15,046 nucleotides of DNA from Thermoplasmatota archaeon (GTDB lineage: Archaea > Thermoplasmatota > Penumbrarchaeia > Penumbrarchaeales > Penumbrarchaeaceae), in contig JAUVCY010000010.1 of the NCBI GenBank assembly GCA_030595585.1, positions 1-15,046 on the forward strand, read 5' to 3'. The stretch's first letter is position 1; each line of letters begins with the position of its first letter. The notes beneath the pieces were generated by a model. The model did not search any database and was not told the DNA's origin. It saw nothing but the letters and a program-made list of their open reading frames with translations. Below are positions 1 to 6,800 of the stretch, piece by piece. The translations under genes were made by a program, and so were the position numbers.

Positions 1-821
1 GGGTACTGGGTATACGGCTCGGTTGCGCTTGCACTTGCAAAGAGGCCCGCCTGATATTCAACCCCCCCGTAGCTCCCTCCGGTTGGATTATCGCTTACGG
101 CCCCATAACTTACCGTTACACTTGAGCTTGAAGTGTACGTGTTCAAGCCTGTTGGAGCTGGTCTATACGGTGCCGATTGATCCACCTGAAGGCTGAGGTA
201 GTTGTTATTTGTAAACCGTGAATAAACGTAAAAGAGCGTATCCGTTACATAATACATATCAAAACCGAAGAACAGATACTCACCCCCACCTACGATCTTC
301 TGCATCATCACCGACCTTGTGGAAGATGAAAGGGTTAGGGAGTATGTGTAAGTTGAACTTGAGACCGAGAAATCACCGCAGTAATGGTCGGATCCGATCG
401 CATTGTATATTTTTTCAGCAGAATCTGTTCTGGGATCAACATCCAGTAATCTTACACGGCAAGTTATGCTTGAGCTTCCGGAACGTTGTAGTATCCATAG
501 ATTCAACGTTGCGCTGCTTAGATATACCTCGTCATCCAGCGAGCTTACGGGAATCCCGATCCATCCCCGGTGATATTTAGTACTACTATATGGATCATCT
601 CCAAAAAAGCTGGAATGATAAGAATTTTTTGTATATGTTGAGGAAGACGAAGAGTAATAGGTATACCCGCATCTGTAGCTCAAGACGGAGTAGGGACTTG
701 AGTTCAATGTAACAGACTGCCATGCATCGGCCTCCTCTTCGATCGGAGCGAAAACTATCAACGAGACCGCAAGCAGTGACAGACAAACTATGAACGGAGC
801 TATCTTTAACCTTTCAGACAT
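1..821 (-). CDS. Exported Ser/Tyr-rich surface protein, 3' part missing (runs off left edge)
   Basis: An open frame of 273 codons runs on the minus strand from ATG at 821 to the window edge without a stop. The start is supported by GGAGG eight bases upstream; an ATG at 825 is out of frame and stops at once. Residues 7-26 are hydrophobic and are followed by EEEADA, so a signal peptide cleaved near residue 33 is likely. Residues 40-85 are rich in Ser and Tyr. Residues 85-130 (RGWIGIPVSSL, then LSSATLNLWIL) recall the DNRLRE-type beta domain of archaeal surface proteins, and residues 218-270 resemble an Fn3/Ig-like domain (PAPTGL, then SVTVSYGAVSDN). Both domain calls are inference from pattern. 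Base composition is visibly poorer in GC than the rest of the window (33-57% in lines sampled), with many TAT, AGT, ATA and GTA codons. Role unknown; probably a cell-surface or secreted structural protein. Confidence 0.8.
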   Translation of the reverse strand, partial: MSERLKIAPFIVCLSLLAVSLIVFAPIEEEADAWQSVTLNSSPYSVLSYRCGYTYYSSSSSTYTKNSYHSSFFGDDPYSSTKYHRGWIGIPVSSLDDEVYLSSATLNLWILQRSGSSSITCRVRLLDVDPRTDSAEKIYNAIGSDHYCGDFSVSSSTYTYSLTLSSSTRSVMMQKIVGGGEYLFFGFDMYYVTDTLFYVYSRFTNNNYLSLQVDQSAPYRPAPTGLNTYTSSSSVTVSYGAVSDNPTGGSYGGVEYQAGLFASASATEPYTQY

Positions 822-842
822 CCATGATCCCTCCAAACGAAA

Positions 843-871
843 TGGTTGAAACCAAACACCCATCGGTTTCA
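843..871. promoter_or_regulatory. Overlapping dyads at the predicted start of the minus-strand surface gene
   Basis: TGAAACC (847-853) and its exact complement GGTTTCA (865-871) are separated by 11 bases. The left arm is also part of a second palindrome, TGGTT-GA-AACCA (843-854). The dyads lie between the TATA-like box and the start codon, across the inferred transcription start, where a repressor or an RNA hairpin could act. Function is inference. Confidence 0.35.
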
Positions 872-874
872 CTG

Positions 875-882
875 TATTAAAT
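875..882 (-). promoter_or_regulatory. TATA-like box for the minus-strand surface gene
   Basis: ATTTAATA on the minus strand. An archaeal start about 25 nt downstream would fall near 853, giving a leader of about 32 nt that includes the GGAGG before the ATG at 821. Assigned from position and composition only. Confidence 0.45.
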
Positions 883-916
883 TGCTATGTTGAGCGGTTA
901 ATAGGCCATTCGAACA

Positions 917-950
917 GGATATCCGGTCGACCTCGATCAGAGGGATATCC
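917..950. promoter_or_regulatory. Two copies of the palindrome GGATATCC, 26 bp apart, in a divergent intergenic region
   Basis: GGATATCC occurs at 917-924 and 943-950. A third palindrome, GGTCGACC (925-932), directly abuts the first copy. They lie mid-way between two divergent genes, upstream of both TATA boxes, as expected of a shared activator or repressor site. Eight-base palindromes made of GATATCC are not rare in this sequence, so chance is possible. Confidence 0.25.
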
Positions 951-993
951 ACCCTTTTTTCGCATTATTCGGCCGTTCTTTCATATTATGGGA

Positions 994-1007
994 TTTCATA
1001 TATATAT
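994..1007 (+). promoter_or_regulatory. TATA box for the exported duplicated-domain protein
   Basis: TTTCATATATATAT, centred near 1001. Transcription would start near 1026, leaving a leader of about 35 nt that contains AGGTG (1051-1055) five bases before the ATG at 1061. This is a well-spaced archaeal promoter and ribosome binding site pair. Confidence 0.6.
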
Positions 1008-1060
1008 CCGATCGGGATTGCAGATAATATTCTCAGATATTGAGATCAAAAGGTGTGTCC

Positions 1061-2092
1061 ATGAGAAAAATATTTAACAGCAACGGAAAGGCGTTGGTCC
1101 TTGTCGCTGGGGCGATAATGATCCTTGCCGCGCTTCTCGTTATGGTCCAGCCAGTAGCTGGATACAACGAGAACGACAAGTACAGCGCGGACCTCTATGC
1201 AGGTCAGAACATCCTCGTAGGGAGGGTGGATGTGTGGAACGATGGGCTGTCAACACTATACGTTGAATTCGTCCTGACCGCTGCGGACTGGTATCTGGAA
1301 GAGACCCAGGTTGACTATGGCCCGGCGGTGAGCGATATCCCACAGAACAACGGGAACCCCGTTCCCGGCCAGTTCGATCACAAAACGACCCATACCTCCT
1401 CCAACATGGTCACGAGCTATCTGTACGAGATAGATCTGACCACGGACGGGTGGAACTGGGCCTGGGGTTGGTATATCTATATCGCAACCCACGCGACGGT
1501 CCACAAGATAGTGGATGGGACCTACACGCAGGGAGAGACCGCGTGGTCCGGGGACAATGACTTTGATGGAGCCAACTGGGCAACTTATATCGATTTTCCC
1601 CTGATCCCACCCAATGGAGGAGAGGACCCTGGAGACGACATGTCGAGCGAGACCGCGTGGGGAGGCACCTGGGATGACAGGGACAGCGATAACTACGTTG
1701 ACAGGAACGAGGATATGTACAATCCGTACTACTCCCAGACGAGGGGAGATAGGGGCAACTGGGCCCTCTTCATCGAATACAGCGTTGGAGACACCACAAC
1801 GGTGGATCTGATCGCAGGGCAGCACTGGGATGTAGGCGATGTGATCATCACCTCTGACGCAAATGGATATGTGACAGTGGAGATCGAGATATCGGGCGAC
1901 TGGGAGATGAGCGAGTATCACATCCAGATCGAATCGCAAGGCACCAATATCAGGCCCGATCAGGAGCCGAAACCCGGACAGTTCGACTACAAGGGCAGCT
2001 GGGAGGATATGGTCACGGAGGTTTCCGTGGATTCAGATGAGACCTTCTCCGGGGACCTCTACATCATGGTTCACGCCGTGGTCTGGAGTTAG
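1061..2092 (+). CDS. Exported protein with two copies of an AGQ...PGQF beta domain
   Basis: 343 residues. ATG at 1061 is preferred over an in-frame TTG at 1040 because AGGTG lies five bases upstream and the signal peptide then starts normally (RK, hydrophobic 11-29, cleavage near VAG 32-34). The mature part has two related halves. Repeat A (about 43-148) begins DLYAGQNILVG and contains NPVPGQFDHK (PGQF at 102-105). Repeat B (about 248-343) begins DLIAGQHWDVG and contains PKPGQFDYK (PGQF at 305-308). Between them ETAW occurs twice (159-162 and 197-200), each time followed by an acidic stretch and a G/A-NWA motif. AGQ/PGQF repeats of this kind are known from exported archaeal and bacterial proteins of undefined function, to my recollection. 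There is no C-terminal anchor, so it is probably secreted or held by other surface proteins. The many aspartates between the repeats could bind calcium; this is inference. It appears to be monocistronic. Confidence 0.85.
   Translation: MRKIFNSNGKALVLVAGAIMILAALLVMVQPVAGYNENDKYSADLYAGQNILVGRVDVWNDGLSTLYVEFVLTAADWYLEETQVDYGPAVSDIPQNNGNPVPGQFDHKTTHTSSNMVTSYLYEIDLTTDGWNWAWGWYIYIATHATVHKIVDGTYTQGETAWSGDNDFDGANWATYIDFPLIPPNGGEDPGDDMSSETAWGGTWDDRDSDNYVDRNEDMYNPYYSQTRGDRGNWALFIEYSVGDTTTVDLIAGQHWDVGDVIITSDANGYVTVEIEISGDWEMSEYHIQIESQGTNIRPDQEPKPGQFDYKGSWEDMVTEVSVDSDETFSGDLYIMVHAVVWS
1187..2089 (+). repeat. Internal duplication at protein level (residues about 43-148 and 248-343)
   Basis: The two halves of the exported protein share an order of motifs: D-L-x-A-G-Q, then V-x-x-x-x-D/N, a run of alternating hydrophobics, W-x-x-x-E, P-x-P-G-Q-F-D-H/Y-K, and a closing Y-I-x-x-H-A-x-V strand. 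The DNA itself is too diverged to call a recent duplication. Confidence 0.6.
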
Positions 2093-2106
2093 ATAGGTTA
2101 CGCTTA

Positions 2107-2132
2107 GGGCCCCTCCGGGGGCCCTTTTTTTT
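2107..2132 (+). terminator. GC hairpin followed by eight T
   Basis: GGGCCCC (2107-2113) pairs exactly with GGGGCCC (2118-2124) around a four-base loop, followed by eight T (2125-2132). It starts 14 bases past the stop of the upstream gene. The T tract alone would end archaeal transcription; the hairpin gives it the shape of a bacterial intrinsic terminator. Confidence 0.75.
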
Positions 2133-2139
2133 ATCTTTA

Positions 2140-2149
2140 TTTTTATAAA
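2140..2149 (+). promoter_or_regulatory. TATA box for grpE
   Basis: TTTTTATAAA within an AT-rich stretch directly after the terminator T tract. Centred near 2145, it predicts a transcript start near 2170 and a leader of about 27 nt before the ATG at 2197. Confidence 0.5.
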
Positions 2150-2164
2150 CGATCAAGCTCATAA

Positions 2165-2189
2165 CCCCTCGTGGGGAATACCCTGCGGG
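2165..2189 (+). promoter_or_regulatory. Two small hairpins in the grpE leader
   Basis: CCCC-TCGT-GGGG (2165-2176) and CCC-TGC-GGG (2181-2189) follow each other. The second is followed by TTTTCTT and the ATG at 2197. No clear purine-rich ribosome binding site is present, so these hairpins occupy the region that normally holds it. They may be an operator at the transcript start or a temperature-sensitive leader; both are inference. Confidence 0.3.
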
Positions 2190-2196
2190 TTTTCTT

Positions 2197-3129
2197 ATGG
2201 ATCCTGGTAAACTGACCGAGGATATGAAGGACGACATCTGGATACGGGATGAGTATTCTTGCCGTTTCTGCGGAGACACCATAGGGCGCCACGAGCTGAC
2301 CGTCGCCTTTCTCGTCCCCCTGGAACAGGGGGGCACCAGATCGCTTGCCAACGTGGTTTCAAAATGTCCCAGGTGCGTACGGGAAGGCGTGATCAGTCCG
2401 ATCACAGGGGAGGCGGAGAGGAGCGTGGTCAATCTGATGAGGGACCTGCTCGCAGTGGAGCACCCGAAAGATGAGTTGGAGCTCGATCGGGACCTCGAGG
2501 AGGAGGTCAAGGAGCTCAACTACCGCCTGATATCCCTCACGGAGGAGAACCGATCCCTGATGGACGAGATGGACAAGAAGACCTCCCTTGTCATCGCATA
2601 CAAGAAGAAACTGGAGCGGTCCCAGCACGATTACGACAACCTCAAGAGGCGGCAGAGCAGCGATGTGGAGCTGAGGGTCAAGAACGGCCTGAAGGACCTG
2701 ATAATGGGCATCATAGACACCGTGGACAACATGGAGCGCGGGATCGTCGAAGCCCAGAAGCTCGGGGATGGAAAGGAGATATCCTCCCTCATCAGCGGGA
2801 TGAACGTGATCCTCAAGTCCCTTCTTCACACACTGAAGAATAACGACGTCAGGAGGATCGATCCGCTGGGAAAGCCCTTCGACCCGAAGGTCCATGAGGC
2901 CCTGAAGACGATGGTGGAGGAAAGGGCTTTCGAGAACACGGTCATAGAAGTAGAATCGGCAGGATATGTGCTGGGAGATACGCTCCTTCGACCTGCAAAG
3001 GTGGTTGTATCACGGGGGGGGGAAAAACGGCCGAGGCCGGAGGAGGAGGTGGAGTGGGACGAGGAGGAGGACCTGTGGGGGGACCTGGCAACGGATATCG
3101 AGGAGGAGCTCGAATGGGAGGAAGATTAG
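2197..3129 (+). CDS. grpE: GrpE nucleotide-exchange factor fused to a degenerate HNH zinc domain
   Basis: 310 residues. The C-terminal two-thirds is GrpE, the co-chaperone that releases ADP from DnaK (Hsp70) in the cytoplasm. Residues about 92-170 form a long charged coiled coil, 170-215 a helical bundle (LIMGIIDTVDNMERG), and 221-272 the beta wing with the family signature (GKPFDPKVHEAL, then GYVLGDTLLRPAKVVV). Residues 12-64 match the HNH/McrA fold: RDEYSCRFCG with C22 and C25, L-T-V, P-L-E-Q-G-G, S-L-A-N-V-V, and C57-P-R-C60. The catalytic DH pair is replaced by A37-F38, and CN at the end by C60-V61, so it should bind zinc but not cut DNA. The tail, about 280-310, is very acidic (EEEVEWDEEED). 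GrpE proteins are usually about 170-210 residues, so this one is long. No dnaK or dnaJ lies in the window. The GrpE call is firm; the role of the zinc domain is unknown. Confidence 0.9.
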   Translation: MDPGKLTEDMKDDIWIRDEYSCRFCGDTIGRHELTVAFLVPLEQGGTRSLANVVSKCPRCVREGVISPITGEAERSVVNLMRDLLAVEHPKDELELDRDLEEEVKELNYRLISLTEENRSLMDEMDKKTSLVIAYKKKLERSQHDYDNLKRRQSSDVELRVKNGLKDLIMGIIDTVDNMERGIVEAQKLGDGKEISSLISGMNVILKSLLHTLKNNDVRRIDPLGKPFDPKVHEALKTMVEERAFENTVIEVESAGYVLGDTLLRPAKVVVSRGGEKRPRPEEEVEWDEEEDLWGDLATDIEEELEWEED

Positions 3130-3142
3130 GTCCAGTCCTTCG

Positions 3143-3415
3143 CTATTTTTTCTTTTTTGAACTCCTCTTGAAGAGAAGGATCGTTCCGCCCTTGATCTCC
3201 ACCACGGTGGCCTTGATCCTTTGAGATAGGGACAAAATATCCTCCTTCCAGGTGGATGAGGGGCCCATTGATCCAAGCATCTTCACCTTGATGAGCTCAC
3301 GGTTCTCAAGCTGCGCTCTTATCTCCAACTCCATGTTCTCCGTAAGTCCCGCCTTTCCGACGATGACCGTGGGTTTGATCGAGTGCCCTTTTTTTATCAG
3401 CTCACTTCTCTCCAT
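3143..3415 (-). CDS. yhbY: YhbY/CRM-domain RNA-binding protein
   Basis: 90 residues, about the size of a single CRM domain. ATG at 3415 is chosen because GGAGG lies six bases upstream; reading further back only enters the preceding gene. The motif VGKAGLT (19-25) holds the GxxG loop (G20-K-A-G23) that contacts RNA in this family, and ENRELIKVK (37-45) and VVEIKGGTILLFKR (71-84) are the other conserved parts. Bacterial YhbY binds pre-50S ribosomal particles; archaeal members are presumed to bind rRNA or other structured RNA. It overlaps the end of rnp4 by 14 nt, so translation is probably coupled, and an RNA-processing partnership is plausible. The C-terminus is a run of four lysines encoded by the complement of the opposing gene's terminator tract. 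Confidence 0.9.
   Translation of the reverse strand: MERSELIKKGHSIKPTVIVGKAGLTENMELEIRAQLENRELIKVKMLGSMGPSSTWKEDILSLSQRIKATVVEIKGGTILLFKRSSKKKK
3144..3157 (+). terminator. T tract ending grpE, lying inside the opposing gene
   Basis: TATTTTTTCTTTTTT begins about 15 bases after the grpE stop, with no hairpin, as is usual for archaeal factor-independent termination. On the minus strand the same bases encode the last residues (KKKK and stop) of the YhbY-like protein. Confidence 0.5.
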
Positions 3416-3755
3416 TTGATCCCTCCATGGACCTTCGGGGTTTGAACGGAAATCTGCGCACCTCTCCACAGTCAAGACAGGTTATGATACTACGCCCATC
3501 GTGAATGCGGACCCTGGCGTTCAAACCTGGTATCAACGGGGACATGCATCCCTTGCATGTGGACCTTTTAAGATGCGTGGGGATCCTCCTTGTGGTCCTC
3601 ATGGAGATCCTCCTGGCCATCGCCGTGTATCTTCTTGCCCTATCGAGGTCGCCGGAGCGGAGGCTGTCAAATGAGAGCTCGTAAAGCCTGTGTATCCTCT
3701 CCCCTGCCACGGAGAGCAGGAGTGGGTGCTTCTTACCCCGTCCGGTACGGCGCAT
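3402..3755 (-). CDS. rnp4: RNase P protein component 4 (Rpp21/Rpr2 family)
   Basis: 117 residues, normal for archaeal Rnp4. It is a protein subunit of RNase P, which removes the 5' leader of precursor tRNA; in the known complexes it pairs with Rnp1 (Rpp29). The N-terminal half is helical and very basic (AGERIHRLYELSFDSL, then repeated RR). The zinc ribbon has C67-K-G-C70 and C93-L-D-C96, with the family pattern SPLIPGLNARVR between them and CGEVRRFPF after. The start at 3755 lies 26 nt from the centre of a TATA box and has no ribosome binding site, so the transcript is probably leaderless. The last codons carry the ribosome binding site of the downstream YhbY-like gene, with a 14-nt overlap. 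The pairing of these two genes suggests a shared RNA-maturation operon. Confidence 0.92.
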   Translation of the reverse strand: MRRTGRGKKHPLLLSVAGERIHRLYELSFDSLRSGDLDRARRYTAMARRISMRTTRRIPTHLKRSTCKGCMSPLIPGLNARVRIHDGRSIITCLDCGEVRRFPFKPRRSMEGSNGEK

Positions 3756-3775
3756 CAGGCGTGGATGAGGGACCC

Positions 3776-3787
3776 ATTATTTAAAAG
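3776..3787 (-). promoter_or_regulatory. TATA box for the leaderless rnp4-yhbY operon
   Basis: On the minus strand CTTTTAAATAAT, centred near 3781, lies about 26 nt before the ATG at 3755, so the first transcribed base should be at or next to the A of the start codon. It sits in the 51-bp gap after the Kelch gene, which shows that rnp4 has its own promoter. Confidence 0.6.
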
Positions 3788-3806
3788 GAACCGTACCCTG
3801 GATCGA

Positions 3807-6800
3807 TCACTCCTCGAACTCCTCCAGCTCCTCGATCTCCTCCAGTTCATCCTCGCTGTACTCCTCGAGGTCGCCCTCGTTGAAAGTTTCGATGTCATCG
3901 GGGGCCTTCACCTTCCTGCGCTTTGGTTTGACTATTCTCTTGGCCCCGGCTTTCCTGGGTTTGGTTCCCTTTTTAGCCGCTACTTTCCTGGTCGCAGCCT
4001 TTCTCTTTCGTGGCTTGACCATATCCTCTTCTTCGGAGGGGATCGTCAGTTCGATGGCATTGGACCCGCGGGCCCTGAGTGCGTCCTCGCCACCCAGCAC
4101 TCCAGGTGCGGTCAATACCGTATGCTCGGACCCGGTACCACCCTCGACGACCATGCCTGTCGGGTCATATTCGTCATCGTAATCGGGTATCTCCTCCTCC
4201 TCCGGCTCATCATCCTCTTTCTCCTCCTCCTTCTTGCGGCTTACGATGAACGCTATGATGGCTATGATGACGATAAGGCCGACGATGGCTGCGATGATCA
4301 GGAGTATGTTCGAATCCTCCTCCGGTTCGGGATCATCGGCCACCTCCGGAGCTGCGAGGACCGTGATGGTCAGGGTGTACTCCATTGACCTGCCAAACTG
4401 GTCCGTCAGTAGCAACTTGACCGATTGTCCTCCCTCTGGAGCCGCGGAGCCGTTGATGATCAGCGTGTTGTTGAACTCGCCGCCCGCGGGCACTGTGAAC
4501 ACGTCTCCTCCCGTGATCACCAGGCCGTTGCCGCTTGCTATGGTCATGGTGAACCCAGCATCCGTTTCCAGGCCATTGACAACGTTGACGACCATGGCAA
4601 CCTCGGACCCGTAAGGTATCTGCCCGGTGGCGGGCATATCCACCAGGGCGAATTCCGGTTCGAAGGTGAACGCCATCATTATGGACCTGGCCGAGAGGCC
4701 GTCGGCCTTTGCGGTGACCCACCACCTGTATTTGCCCGGTTCCAAGGGGGCGTAGCCCATGCCCTTATCGGTCTCATCGAAAAGCTCGACCTCACCATCT
4801 GGTCCCATCATCTCGACCACGTAGGTCAGATTGTCCGGGTTTATGTAATCCGCATCCCATGATAAGGGTGAGGTCGATCCCACATCCTCCAATTTCGTGT
4901 TATTGTTCTGCGTGTTCACGGATATAGTTGGTAGCGCCAGGTTCGGCTGGCAGAATATCGCCATGGGGATGGACTCCTTCCAGTCGCTGCCTGCCCTGTC
5001 CTTAACCCTGAACATGACGTAGTTCTTGATGCCGGGAACAAGGTCAAGCTGTACCGTTATCCGCTCCCATTCCCCGGGTGCTCCCGAGATGTTCATTGGC
5101 ACCTTCACCCAATCGGAATACTGTTTTCCCGGCAGTGTATACTTGTATTCCACCTTTCCCGGGTCGACGCCGGAGAGCTCGTCGTAGACGGATATCCCGA
5201 CGACAAGGTCGGTATACGTTATGTTGATCGGGGCGGGGATCGACTGGTTCGCGAAGATGGGCAGATGTGTATCCACTATCACCTCGTGCTGGAACAGGAG
5301 ACCAACGCGGCCTGCTTTATCGATCGCCCAGATGTATATTGTATGCACTCCCTCTACGATGGATATTATGGTCTTGGGGGAGGCCGTTGTCAGATTGCTC
5401 TCCGCCGGGTAGAGGTTCTTATCGAACGAGTAGCAGACGCCTTTCAGGCCCGATCCCAGCTCCACCACCCCGTCCCAGGTGAGGAACATCTCGTTGTCGT
5501 TGTCCACCCACATACGGTCGTCCGTGATAGAATCCGCTCTCAGGGAGATTCCCGTAGGCACTGCTGGGGGGTCCAGGTCGAGTTTGAAATTGAAGGTCTG
5601 GTTCCACAGCTCCTCGCCACCGCTGGTGGAGAGGGCCAGTACGAACGAGACGATCTCGTTGTCCCTTCCCTTGATGGGGACGGTCATCACACCCTCCTCA
5701 CCTTTCACATATTCCCAGACGGCAGTGTCGTTGACACCGTTGAACAGCGAGACCACAAGGGATTGGTTCTGCGGGTGCATATGGGGGTTCTCCTTGAAGG
5801 AGACGGTGATGTTATGAACGGTCAGGTCGGTGTTCCCGAACAGGTACCCTTCATATGAGAAAGGAGCGGGGAACTGCAGATCCGTGCCGAACCTGTAGCC
5901 CACAACCACCAGCTCCGAATTCATCTTGAAGAGTTCCGCGGTCCTTCCCGATTCGGAAAGGGTGGTTGCGGTCACCGGGGTGGCGGTCACATCCACATTG
6001 CCGCCATCAACCATGTTGAAGTTGAACTCAAGTGAGCTGGATACGTTCCACTTCCCGTCCTGATAGTTGAAGGTCGGAGTTCCAATGACCTCGAACCAGT
6101 CGCCCACGGAGTCCACCATGCTTCCCGCTTTTGTAAGGTTGATGTATCCGTTCACGCCGCCTCCGTTGAGCCAGAGGTCCATGCCCAGTAGATCGCTTTC
6201 GTCCTCATCCGTGACGCCGTTTACGAATATCTCGTATGCTCCAACCGTTGGATATGCATCGCTGGAGCTCTCTCCATTCGGGCCGTACAGCCTGACCTGG
6301 CTCACGGAGGTGCGAAGGATCGGGCTGTATTCCATAACCTGCATGCCCTTGCCACTCCCCAGAAATACGAACACCGTCCCGGTCTCCTCCGAATAGAACA
6401 TCCCGTGATTATCGATATCGGTGACCTGAGGCGGTAGGGTTTCCTCCTTCCACTCCGTCCAGGGGACGAAAGGCCTCCAGAGGAAAAGTCCGTCATCGCC
6501 GTCAGGGTCTCCGAGGATCATCACCTCGTCCGTATCGGGCAGGACGCAGATCGCATGATCCGCCCTCCCATTGGGTGCAACACCGCCAGGGATGAAGATC
6601 TGCAGCTGCTGCCACGCGGATGTGCCGATATCCAGGAACCAGAGCATGTTCGATTTGTAATCGTCGGCATCCCTGCCTCCATAGAGGTAGAGGCCGTTCC
6701 TGCCTGGGTGCATCGCTATCTTGCCGTCCTTTCTGGGTCCAGGCGGCCCTCCGGTGGGGGTGATCAGGTCCCAGCGGGCCTGATCGATATCATACCTGGC

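Noticed and set aside
1040..1060. TTG at 1040 as the start of the exported protein
   Set aside because: It adds seven residues before a complete signal peptide and includes the AGGTG binding site inside the coding region; ATG at 1061 fits better.
1256..1939. Long minus-strand open frame opposite the exported duplicated-domain gene
   Set aside because: It lies wholly antisense to a gene with a signal peptide, ribosome binding site and recognisable repeats; its translation has no coherent domain or start signal.
2197..2400. An active HNH nuclease at the N-terminus of GrpE
   Set aside because: The catalytic DH pair is A37-F38 and the closing CN is C60-V61, so only the zinc-binding frame of the fold is kept.
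3690..4388. Plus-strand open frame with Leu-rich stretches opposite rnp4 and the Kelch tail
   Set aside because: The Leu runs are the complement of acidic Glu codons (GAG/CTC) in the Kelch protein tail; no ribosome binding site or coherent domain was seen.
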